Below, piece by piece: positions 1 to 6,649 of a stretch of 64,000 nucleotides of DNA. The notes under the pieces were generated by a model. The model was not told the DNA's origin, did no database searches, and worked only from the letters and a program-made list of their open reading frames with translations. Every line of letters starts with the position of its first letter. Position 1 is the first letter of the stretch. Source of the DNA: Phycisphaerae bacterium (lineage in GTDB: Bacteria > Planctomycetota > Phycisphaerae > Sedimentisphaerales > Anaerohalosphaeraceae); the NCBI GenBank assembly GCA_018052735.1, contig JAGPMT010000006.1, positions 1 through 64,000 on the forward strand, given 5' to 3'. A program made the translations under genes and the position numbers.

Positions 1-166
1 TAAACGCCTCAGATTCTTCAACTTGCGCTACATGCTCTGCCCCACTGCCGGAATCAGGGGCGATTCGGCGTCCGTTTCGATGGCGCATGTAACCCCGGGC
101 CAGGATCGCGGCGATCTCCGATATCACATCGTCGAGAGAGATTGGGACGTGTTCGTTGGCCGGCAT
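1..166 (-). CDS. Partial hypothetical protein at the window edge, probably part of a mobile element
   Basis: An ATG at 166-164 is preceded by a near-perfect ribosome binding site (AAGGAGGA, complement of 171-178) five bases away, and opens a frame of 55 codons without a stop before the window ends. The protein begins MPANEHVPISLDDVISEIAA and continues with a basic helix (ILARGYMRHR). Codons are strongly GC-ending, unlike the genes from 974 onward. Short proteins with an 'ILARGxxRxR' helix are, from memory, found beside DUF2924 and serine-recombinase genes in GC-rich bacteria; that family link is a recollection, not a match I could test. With the tRNA-Asn next door, I read this as the first gene of an integrated element. 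The C-terminus lies outside the window. Confidence 0.6.
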   Translation of the reverse strand, partial: MPANEHVPISLDDVISEIAAILARGYMRHRNGRRIAPDSGSGAEHVAQVEESEAF

Positions 167-600
167 CCGGTCCTCCTTTTGCGGGAGGCCGCGGAAGGTT
201 TCCGTCATGGATGCCGCGGGGCTGGATAGGCCGGTCATCGAGAAGGCCGTTGGAGCCCATCCGACACCACCCGAAGGCGATGTCGTCGGCACCCACAACG
301 GTCTCCGATCTCACGGCTGTTTCCGCTGTCTGGTAATCCGCTTGCGCCGGACCCACTGGTCCGGCTTTCGGCAGATACCTACCGGAGGGGAGTTCGAAAT
401 GTCGAAACGGGTGTCCGGATGCAGCCGGGCTGTTAAACAAGGCGGGGCGAAAAACGGAGAACGGGAGAATTCGGAGAGGACATTTTCGGTGAGCGCCCGC
501 AACCCCCAGGGTTGCACCCAGTCCTCGGACTGCGGGCTTCGAAATGGAGAATCAGGATAAATGTGCGGGCGGGCGTAAGTCGGCGTGGGCACGCCGGAAA
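167..600. other. GC-rich non-coding stretch with several hairpins
   Basis: I find no convincing gene between the leftward start at 166 and the terminator near 640. Overlapping frames exist on both strands but lack a ribosome binding site and recognisable protein character. The stretch has strong local pairing: a perfect 8-bp stem with a four-base loop (GCCGGACC/GGTCCGGC, 346-365), and a compact junction at 495-537. Base composition is clearly higher in GC than the AT-rich DNA beyond the tRNA. It may be the long 5' leader or control region of the leftward element gene. Confidence 0.4.
495..537. other. Possible three-way-junction structure
   Basis: GCCCGC (495-500) pairs perfectly with GCGGGC (532-537) and encloses two hairpins: AACCC-cca-GGGTT (501-513) and AGTC-ctcg-GACT (520-531). 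The stems lie almost end to end, as in a small structured RNA. I do not recognise the family and cannot tell the transcribed strand. Confidence 0.3.
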
Positions 601-606
601 CGACGA

Positions 607-634
607 GACCCCGAGGGGATCACCCCACGGGGTC
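607..634. other. Strong hairpin near the element edge
   Basis: GACCCCG (607-613) pairs with CGGGGTC (628-634), and inside it GGGG (615-618) pairs with CCCC (623-626) around an ATCA loop, with one A/A mismatch. It lacks a clean T-run on either strand, so it is only terminator-like. It sits between the GC-rich stretch and the tRNA-Asn terminator and may mark the boundary of the element. Confidence 0.4.
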
Positions 635-637
635 TTG

Positions 638-666
638 CGTTAAACAAGAACCGCTGAAATCAGCGG
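638..666 (-). terminator. Terminator of tRNA-Asn
   Basis: Reading leftward from the tRNA, a perfect 6-bp stem (CCGCTG/CAGCGG, 651-666) with a four-base loop is followed by a T-rich tail (complement of 639-650). It lies 12 bases beyond the tRNA 3' end, as expected for a short rho-independent terminator. Confidence 0.55.
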
Positions 667-678
667 ATGGATTTTTGG

Positions 679-751
679 CTCCCCGACGAGGGCTCGAACC
701 TCGAACCTAGCGGTTAACAGCCGCTCGCTCTACCGATTGAGCTATCGGGGA
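679..751 (-). tRNA. tRNA-Asn (GUU)
   Basis: The 73-base cloverleaf has a 7-bp acceptor stem (TCCCCGA/TCGGGGA), D arm, a 5-bp anticodon stem (AGCGG/CCGCT) closing a CTGTTAA loop with anticodon GTT, and a T arm with loop TTCGAGC. The discriminator is G and a CCA end is encoded (complement of 676-678). A promoter lies about 40 bases upstream and a terminator directly downstream. The DNA beyond its 3' end is GC-rich and looks foreign, which fits use of the tRNA 3' end as an integration site. Confidence 0.95.
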
Positions 752-791
752 ATAGATGTATTCTGATACCCAGTTAAAATCAGAAGTCGTG

Positions 792-820
792 ATTTTGCAC
801 AAAATCAGGACTTTTGTCAA
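792..820 (-). promoter_or_regulatory. Promoter of tRNA-Asn
   Basis: On the minus strand TTGACA (complement of 815-820) is followed after 17 bases by CAAAAT (complement of 792-797). Transcription would start about 785, some 34 bases before the mature tRNA. The -35 box is perfect and the -10 box matches four of six positions. Confidence 0.6.
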
Positions 821-868
821 GAAATTCCTTATAAAAAATACAAATTTCTCAAAAAAAAAGACCGGCTA

Positions 869-897
869 TGGACAAGAAACACCAAATCATCTAAAAT
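869..897 (+). promoter_or_regulatory. Promoter of the kinase-phosphatase pair
   Basis: TGGACA (869-874, five of six consensus bases) is separated by 17 bases from TAAAAT (892-897). The predicted start, about 904, falls inside the perfect palindrome at 901-918, which would suit repression by a dimeric regulator. The leader to the kinase start would be about 70 bases. Confidence 0.55.
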
Positions 898-941
898 TGT
901 ATTTACCCCGGGGTAAATAAACTCCCAGATACATCTAAAAT
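888..941. repeat. Palindrome flanked by a direct repeat (operator candidate)
   Basis: ATTTACCCCGGGGTAAAT at 901-918 is a perfect 18-bp palindrome. On either side lies the same ten-base word CATCTAAAAT (888-897 and 932-941), 44 bases apart. The first copy contains the -10 box. The palindrome could bind a dimeric repressor or form a hairpin at the 5' end of the mRNA. Confidence 0.6.
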
Positions 942-973
942 GTTAAATTGATTTTGACGATAGTAAATTGGTT

Positions 974-1849
974 ATGGTTAAAAGTACAATTGTCGATATA
1001 GATGGATATACAATTCTTCGCCGGCTGGGTACCGGTGCACGGTCTACTATCTACTTAGCTGTCCAAGAAGATTCCAAAACAACTGTGGCAATCAAAAGGG
1101 CCATTCTTGAAAGCCCGGAAGACACACGTATTTTCGAACAGATGGAAACAGAATACAAGGTCTCCCGGCAGATTGACCATCCGTATATACGCAAGTGCTA
1201 CGATATTATTCGCAATCGCAAGCTGCTTCGGACAAACGAGTTAATATTGATTATGGAGTATTTTGAGGGCCAAAATCTCGAGGATCAGCAGCGATTGAGT
1301 ATGGGAGACGTTCTGCTGGTCTTCCGAATGGTAGCCATTGCGCTGAATGCCATGCACGAAAAAGGATATGTGCATTGTGATATAAAACCCAACAATATTC
1401 TCTTCAGTCCCAAAGGGGGCATCAAAATCATTGATTTGGGACAAAGCTGCAGACTGGGTGAAATCAAGAAACGGATTCAGGGCACACCCGATTACATCGC
1501 ACCCGAACAGGTGCGCCGTGAACATTTAAGCCACCGGACTGATATTTTCAATCTCGGCGCTACGATGTATTGGGCCTTGACCGGCCGGAATGTGCCTACG
1601 CTGATTCCAAAGAAAAATGAGATGGGCATTGCAATTGATGAAACGGCATCTTTCAAATCGCCCAATGAGCTGTATCGGAAAATTCCGAAAACCCTGTCTG
1701 ATTTGGTAATGGAATGCGTACAGGAGAAACCTGCAGACCGTCCATCCAATATGTCGGAAATTATTGACCGGCTGGATGTGATGATTCGTGAAATCTTTGG
1801 GTCCCGAACATCCGGCAATGCCCCAAAAGTCAATACAACTCTGTCGTGA
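974..1849 (+). CDS. Serine/threonine protein kinase
   Basis: A 291-residue protein consisting almost entirely of one Hanks-type kinase domain. Visible motifs: glycine-rich loop GTGARS (about 19-24), ATP lysine in VAIK (41), catalytic loop HCDIKPNN (134-141, Asp 136), metal-binding DLG in place of DFG (154-156), and APE (176-178). There is no membrane segment, PASTA or other sensor domain, so it is a cytosolic kinase. I chose the ATG at 974; a TTG at 968 is also possible, and neither has a clear ribosome binding site. Its 3' end overlaps the start of a phosphatase gene, implying coupled translation and opposing activities. The substrate is unknown. Confidence 0.85.
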   Translation: MVKSTIVDIDGYTILRRLGTGARSTIYLAVQEDSKTTVAIKRAILESPEDTRIFEQMETEYKVSRQIDHPYIRKCYDIIRNRKLLRTNELILIMEYFEGQNLEDQQRLSMGDVLLVFRMVAIALNAMHEKGYVHCDIKPNNILFSPKGGIKIIDLGQSCRLGEIKKRIQGTPDYIAPEQVRREHLSHRTDIFNLGATMYWALTGRNVPTLIPKKNEMGIAIDETASFKSPNELYRKIPKTLSDLVMECVQEKPADRPSNMSEIIDRLDVMIREIFGSRTSGNAPKVNTTLS

Positions 1850-2666
1850 AGGGGCTGAACTCAACCGCTCCTGCCGTTTCCGCAGCGGCAATGTCATCCA
1901 TCTTCCGGATATAGGCAAGGTTATCGTTGCAGGCGATCTGCATGGCCATCGGCGCAACTTTGAACGGATTCAAAAGTTTGCTGACCTTGGAAATAATCCA
2001 TGGACTCACGTTGTCCTGCAGGAAATCATTCACGGTGGCCCAGAGGATGATTACGGGGGATGTTTGTCATGGCAGCTTTTGTTCGATGCCATCCGGTATA
2101 AAATCCGCTTTCCCGACCAAGTACATATTCTTTTAGGCAACCACGATACCGCTGTCATCAGCAACAGCTCTGTGCTCAAATCCGGCAAGGAAATGAACCG
2201 GGCTATGCAGGCGGCGATGCGCCGTCAGTTCGGACAACATTATGACAGCGTCTATGCGGCGATGATAGAGTATCTGCTGAGCCAGCCGCTGGTTGTCCGC
2301 TGTCCCAACCGGATATGGATCAGCCATTCGCTGCCGGCTGACGATTATTTGGAAACATTTGACTTATCGATTTTTAACCGCCCCTATACCATGGAAGACA
2401 TTGAACGGCCCAATCCTGTTTATTTGCTGACATGGGGACGCCGGCATTCAGAGAAAACGCTCCTGCGATTGGGACAAATGCTGGATGCAGATATTTTTAT
2501 ACTGGGCCATCAGCCGCAGGAGACAGGCTGGTCAATGGGCGGCTCCAATACCCTGATTATCGCATCTGAACACGCCTACGGCTGCATTTTAGAATTTGAC
2601 CTGAGTAAAACGTATACGGCCTCAGATTTGGCCAGCCATATTATTCCGCTGGGAACCATTGAATAA
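1818..2666 (+). CDS. PPP-like metallophosphoesterase (protein phosphatase candidate)
   Basis: A calcineurin-like phosphoesterase of about 282 residues. Numbering from the alternative GTG start at 1788, the metal-binding blocks are GDLHGH (49-54), an IHGGPxDD block (81-88), GNHD (117-120), ISHS (178-181) and LGHQP (239-243), in the order of PPP-family phosphatases. The middle block departs from the canonical GDxVDRG. I favour the ATG at 1818 over the GTG at 1788; either way the gene overlaps the kinase stop at 1849. The kinase overlap makes it a plausible protein phosphatase reversing that kinase. It could instead hydrolyse a nucleotide such as diadenosine tetraphosphate, since ApaH shares this fold. 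Confidence 0.75.
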   Translation: MPQKSIQLCREGAELNRSCRFRSGNVIHLPDIGKVIVAGDLHGHRRNFERIQKFADLGNNPWTHVVLQEIIHGGPEDDYGGCLSWQLLFDAIRYKIRFPDQVHILLGNHDTAVISNSSVLKSGKEMNRAMQAAMRRQFGQHYDSVYAAMIEYLLSQPLVVRCPNRIWISHSLPADDYLETFDLSIFNRPYTMEDIERPNPVYLLTWGRRHSEKTLLRLGQMLDADIFILGHQPQETGWSMGGSNTLIIASEHAYGCILEFDLSKTYTASDLASHIIPLGTIE

Positions 2667-2689
2667 GCAGGCCTGCGGCAACAGCAGCT

Positions 2690-4504
2690 TTATTCCTCGG
2701 ATGTATCGAGAATGGACATGAAAGCTTCCTGCGGAATATTAACCATGCCGATCGATTTCATCCGCTTTTTGCCCTCTTTCTGCTTCTTGAGCAGTTTCAT
2801 CTTGCGTGTTACATCGCCGCCGTAGAGCTTGGCCGTCACATCTTTGCGGAAAGCCTTGATGGTTTCCCGGGCAATAATCTTGCCGCCGATGGCTACCTGC
2901 AGCGGAATCTCGAACTGATGTCGCGGTATGGCTTTCTTGAGCTTAAGAATAAGTTTTCGCCCCCGCTGTTCGGCTTTGGTGCGATGCACAATCAGCGAAA
3001 GTGCATCGACGGGAGTACCATTGACCAAAATGTCAATACGCACCAAGTTGCCGGCCTCAAAGCCCAGAAATTCATAATCCATCGTCGCATAACCCCGGCT
3101 GATGCCTTTGAGAACATCATAAAAATCATACACAATTTCGGCCAGCGGCGCTTTGTACTCCATCATCACACGCGTTGGACTGATATATTCGGTCTTCAGC
3201 AGTACACAGCGGCGCTCTTCGGCCAGCTTCATAATACCGCCGATGCTTTCGCGGGTGGTGATAATTTCCAGCTTAACCATCGGTTCGCGGATTTCGGCAA
3301 TTTTCTGACGATCCGGCAGCTCGCTGGGTGAATCGATGCGTTTGAGCTGCCCATTGGTCATCAGAATTTCATAGCTGACTGTCGGGGCTGTCTGGACAAC
3401 ATCAATATCACTTTCTCTTTCCAGACGCTCCTGTACAATTTCCATATGCAGAAGCCCTAAAAAGCCGCATCGAAAGCCGAAACCCAGAGCCGGAGAATTC
3501 TGCGGCACAAAGGAAAAACTGGCATCGTTCAGCGCCAGCTTTTCAAATGCTGCCCGCAGACGCGGGTAATCGGTAGAGCCGCCGGGATAAAAATCCGAAA
3601 ATACCATCTGCATTGGGGGTTTGTAGCCCGGCAGAGGTTGGGCTGCCGGTTCGGCCGCATCGGTAATTGTATCACCAATCGTAACATCCGAGAGGTTCTT
3701 AATATTGGCAATCACATAGCCTACTTCGCCGCAGCCGAGCTGTTCAACCGGCGTCATCCGCGGGGTGAACTTGCCCAGTTCGACAATGGTGTAGCTGCGT
3801 CCGCTGCCCATCAGCCGGATGCGCTGGCGTGTTTTCAGGCTCCCTTCAAAAACGCGGACATAGCAGATAACCCCGCGGTATTCGTCTGCATGGCTGTCAA
3901 AAATCAGCGCCGCCGTCGGACAGTCGGATTTATCCTGCGGCGGAGGCAGCCGCTTGACAACCGCTTCCAGCAGCGCATCGATGTTTTGACCGGTTTTTGC
4001 ACTGATGAAAATACACTCGGAGCGGTTCAAACCCAAAACATGCTCTACCTCTTCAGCCACCCGGTCGGGCTGCGCGGCAGGCAGATCAATTTTATTGATA
4101 ACACCAACTATTTCGCAGCCGCTTTCCACCGCCAGATAGGCATTGGCGACTGTCTGGGCTTCCACCCCCTGACTTGCATCAACCACCAGCAGCGCACCCT
4201 CGCAGGCTGTCAATGCCCGCGAAACCTCATAATGGAAATCCACATGACCCGGGGTATCAATCAGGTTGAGCATATAAACAGTGCCCTGATAGGTATATTG
4301 CATGGTTACAGCCGAGGCCTTGATGGTAATACCGCGTTCGCGCTCAAGGTCCATATCATCCAGAAGCTGCTCTTTCATCTCGCGTTCAGAGATAGCCCCT
4401 GTGCGCTCGAGCAGCCGGTCGGCCAAGGTGCTTTTGCCGTGGTCGATGTGTGCAACAATCGAAAAATTGCGTATCTGTTGTATCGGAATCGGATTATTCT
4501 GCAT
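2690..4504 (-). CDS. lepA: Elongation factor 4 (LepA), back-translocating GTPase
   Basis: A 604-residue translational GTPase of the usual LepA length. The G domain has AHIDHGKST (18-26), the switch ITIKA (59-63), DTPGH (83-87) and NKID (137-140). The EF-G-like domains follow, and the C-terminus has the LepA-specific basic domain (YGGDVTRKMKLLKKQKEGKK). It binds the ribosome and affects stalled or mis-translocated complexes. The start begins MQNNPIPIQQIRNFSIVAHI, typical for the family. It ends 23 bases from the convergent phosphatase gene and follows the radical SAM gene by 31 bases, perhaps in one transcript. Confidence 0.97.
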   Translation of the reverse strand: MQNNPIPIQQIRNFSIVAHIDHGKSTLADRLLERTGAISEREMKEQLLDDMDLERERGITIKASAVTMQYTYQGTVYMLNLIDTPGHVDFHYEVSRALTACEGALLVVDASQGVEAQTVANAYLAVESGCEIVGVINKIDLPAAQPDRVAEEVEHVLGLNRSECIFISAKTGQNIDALLEAVVKRLPPPQDKSDCPTAALIFDSHADEYRGVICYVRVFEGSLKTRQRIRLMGSGRSYTIVELGKFTPRMTPVEQLGCGEVGYVIANIKNLSDVTIGDTITDAAEPAAQPLPGYKPPMQMVFSDFYPGGSTDYPRLRAAFEKLALNDASFSFVPQNSPALGFGFRCGFLGLLHMEIVQERLERESDIDVVQTAPTVSYEILMTNGQLKRIDSPSELPDRQKIAEIREPMVKLEIITTRESIGGIMKLAEERRCVLLKTEYISPTRVMMEYKAPLAEIVYDFYDVLKGISRGYATMDYEFLGFEAGNLVRIDILVNGTPVDALSLIVHRTKAEQRGRKLILKLKKAIPRHQFEIPLQVAIGGKIIARETIKAFRKDVTAKLYGGDVTRKMKLLKKQKEGKKRMKSIGMVNIPQEAFMSILDTSEE

Positions 4505-4535
4505 TGGGGGAATATATCACAGGCGGCGGCTTTTT

Positions 4536-6380
4536 TCAAGTCCCATCCTCTATCAGACCTTTCTTTCCGCCGGTCTTCTGCCGATGCCCGGAAGTATCCT
4601 GTGCGATCTGCAGCCGGCGAATCTGTGCCAGCAATTTGTGTTTGCCGCGGGGGGAAAGAAAGGCCTCAATTATCTTAAAATGCCGCTTGTCATAATACTG
4701 CAAAAGGGCTATCTGCAGCCGTTTTTCAGCGCGTCGGCGAGGAATATGGATGGCCTTTCCGGCTGGTGAAAGACCCGACACATACATCGCCGTTGACAGT
4801 GCCAGCGGCACCGGGACAAAATCCTGCACCTGCCGCGGCCGCCAGCCGCGCCGAACCAAGTACTCGGTTAGCTGCAAGGCCTCTTCAAGGGAACAGCCCG
4901 GATGACTGCTGATAAAATACGGCACAAGAAACTGTTCTTTTCCTGCCTTGCGGCTGGCCTGAACAAAGGCTTTTTCAAATATCTCAAACGTTTCAAGATG
5001 CGGCTTCTGCATCATATCCAGCACGGATTGGCTGATGTGTTCGGGTGCCACTTTCAGATGTCCGCCGATAAAATGAGCTGCCAGCAGTTCAAGATATTCG
5101 GAGCTATGCAATGCAAGGTCATGTCGGATGCCGGAAGCAACGAAAATATGCACCTTTTTCTTTTGTGCTTTCTGCCAAGCCAGAATCTTTTTAAGCAGCG
5201 AAACAACCGCACGATGCGAATTCGGCAGCTTGGGACACGGTTGTGGGTATAGACAGCTCATTCGTTTGCATTTTGCTGCCTGGCAGCAGGCCATTCCATA
5301 CATGTTGGCCGTTGGACCACCAATATCTTGTATAGTTCCATGAAATTGCGGATGCCGAATAAGTTTATCCAGTTCATCAAGAATAGATGCTTCGGAACGA
5401 CTGGCAATCTGCTTGCCCTGATGGAAATAGATCGCACAAAAGCTGCATCCCCCGAAACATCCGCGGTGGGTAGTAATACTGAACTGTATCGGCTTGAGTG
5501 CAGGAATACCCCCCTGTTTGTCGTATTTCGGATGCCAGCAGCGGGCAAACGGCAGCGAATACAGCACATCGAGCTCCTGCTGACTCATTGGATCGGCTGG
5601 CGGATTAACCACAATCAGCCCGGGCGTTTGGTCCTGTATGACGGGTCTGCCTGTCTGAATTGCCTCTTGCTGATATGCGAGCTGGAAATTCATAAAAAGC
5701 TGATTATTCTTTTCAAGTTCCTGCAGTGAAGGCAAACAAACAGCATCTGGGGGTATCGGTGCACTTCCAACTACGCGATATGCCAGACCCGCAATGTCTG
5801 TCATTTCATTAATAGACATCCCAGAATCCAGACGGCGTGCAACTTCGAGGATAGTCCGTTCGGCCATTCCATAAACCAGCAGATCGCCTTTGGCATCGGT
5901 TAAAACAGAACGTTTGAGTTTATCCTCGATGTAGTCATAATGCACCAGCCGGCGCAGACTGGCTTCCAGCCCGCCCAAAATAATCGGTACTCCTTTATAG
6001 GCCTCACGGGCACGAGCTGCATAAGCCAACAAGGGACGTTCGGGGCGCCGGCCTGTTTTTCCCGCCGGACTGTACACATCCTGCCGCCGCTTGTTGCCCA
6101 AAGATGCATAATCATTCAAACGGGAATCAATGCATCCCGAACTTATGCCCCAGAAAAGCCGCGGCCGGCCAAGCGTGCGAAACGGCTCCACACTGCGCCA
6201 ATCAGGCTGGTCAAGGACAGCCACTTTAAAACCATGGTACTCCAGCCACCGGCCTATCAGCGCTATGCCAAAAGATGGATGGTCCACATACGCATCTGCC
6301 GTAACCAGAATAATGTCCGGCCTGTCCCATCCAAGAGCTGATATTTCCTGAGGCGTTGTTGGTAAAAAGACGCTTCTCAT
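4536..6380 (-). CDS. YgiQ-family radical SAM protein (UPF0313)
   Basis: A 614-residue protein with an N-terminal region like YgiQ (PTTPQEISALGWDRPDIILV) and a central radical SAM cluster HRGCFGGCSFC, with the three cysteines at about 308, 312 and 315 in CxxxCxxC spacing. The region after it (DIGGPTANMYG, then a cysteine-rich segment with several CxxxxC patterns) is also characteristic. The family is widespread but its reaction is not established. It precedes lepA on the same strand with a 31-base gap. The protein is somewhat shorter than enterobacterial YgiQ, mainly at the C-terminus. Confidence 0.9.
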   Translation of the reverse strand: MRSVFLPTTPQEISALGWDRPDIILVTADAYVDHPSFGIALIGRWLEYHGFKVAVLDQPDWRSVEPFRTLGRPRLFWGISSGCIDSRLNDYASLGNKRRQDVYSPAGKTGRRPERPLLAYAARAREAYKGVPIILGGLEASLRRLVHYDYIEDKLKRSVLTDAKGDLLVYGMAERTILEVARRLDSGMSINEMTDIAGLAYRVVGSAPIPPDAVCLPSLQELEKNNQLFMNFQLAYQQEAIQTGRPVIQDQTPGLIVVNPPADPMSQQELDVLYSLPFARCWHPKYDKQGGIPALKPIQFSITTHRGCFGGCSFCAIYFHQGKQIASRSEASILDELDKLIRHPQFHGTIQDIGGPTANMYGMACCQAAKCKRMSCLYPQPCPKLPNSHRAVVSLLKKILAWQKAQKKKVHIFVASGIRHDLALHSSEYLELLAAHFIGGHLKVAPEHISQSVLDMMQKPHLETFEIFEKAFVQASRKAGKEQFLVPYFISSHPGCSLEEALQLTEYLVRRGWRPRQVQDFVPVPLALSTAMYVSGLSPAGKAIHIPRRRAEKRLQIALLQYYDKRHFKIIEAFLSPRGKHKLLAQIRRLQIAQDTSGHRQKTGGKKGLIEDGT

Positions 6381-6413
6381 AGCAAAAACGCAATTTTCGG
6401 TATTTTTTCAAGG

Positions 6414-6442
6414 TTGACAAATAATTTAGTTTACACTACGAT
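6414..6442 (+). promoter_or_regulatory. Promoter upstream of the CAU tRNA and recycling operon
   Basis: TTGACA (6414-6419) and TACGAT (6437-6442) are 17 bases apart. Transcription from about 6449 would run through the tRNA at 6559 and could continue into the hexosaminidase gene, because no terminator separates them. Confidence 0.55.
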
Positions 6443-6558
6443 TAGGTATCCGTCGAGTAGGATAATTGTATTTATTCATCAGAAACGGTAAGAATTGAAA
6501 TTTCGGGTTCATTTTTTGACTCGGAATATCTTAATATTGATGGTTTCAATCAGAATAG

Positions 6559-6630
6559 GGGCCTGTAGCTCAGCGGTAGAGCAGGGGACTCATAATCCCT
6601 TGGTCGAGTGTTCGAATCACTCCGGGCCCA
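6559..6630 (+). tRNA. tRNA with CAU anticodon (elongator Met, or Ile2)
   Basis: A 72-base cloverleaf: acceptor GGGCCTG/CGGGCCC with one T-G wobble, D arm GCTC/GAGC, anticodon stem GGGGA/TCCCT around CTCATAA, and T arm GAGTG/CACTC. No CCA is encoded. The fully paired first acceptor base pair argues against an initiator tRNA. CAU can also belong to the lysidine-modified Ile2 tRNA; the sequence alone does not settle this. The hexosaminidase start codon is only 20 bases downstream. Confidence 0.93.
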
Positions 6631-6649
6631 TTGATGCTGTATTTGAGCA

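Noticed and set aside
54-440. Leftward frame of 128 codons in the GC-rich left flank
   Set aside because: No ribosome binding site or recognisable protein pattern, and it overlaps out of frame a better-supported start at 166 with a near-perfect AAGGAGG site. Open frames by chance are common at high GC.
156-560. Rightward frame of 134 codons in the GC-rich left flank
   Set aside because: Runs through the hairpins at 346-365 and 495-537, lacks a ribosome binding site, and shows no protein-like pattern; antisense to the start of the leftward gene.
3638-4678. Long rightward frame opposite lepA
   Set aside because: Antisense to a certain gene; its length reflects codon bias of lepA.
6559-6630. 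Initiator tRNA-Met
   Set aside because: The first acceptor pair is G-C, whereas bacterial initiators have a mismatch there.
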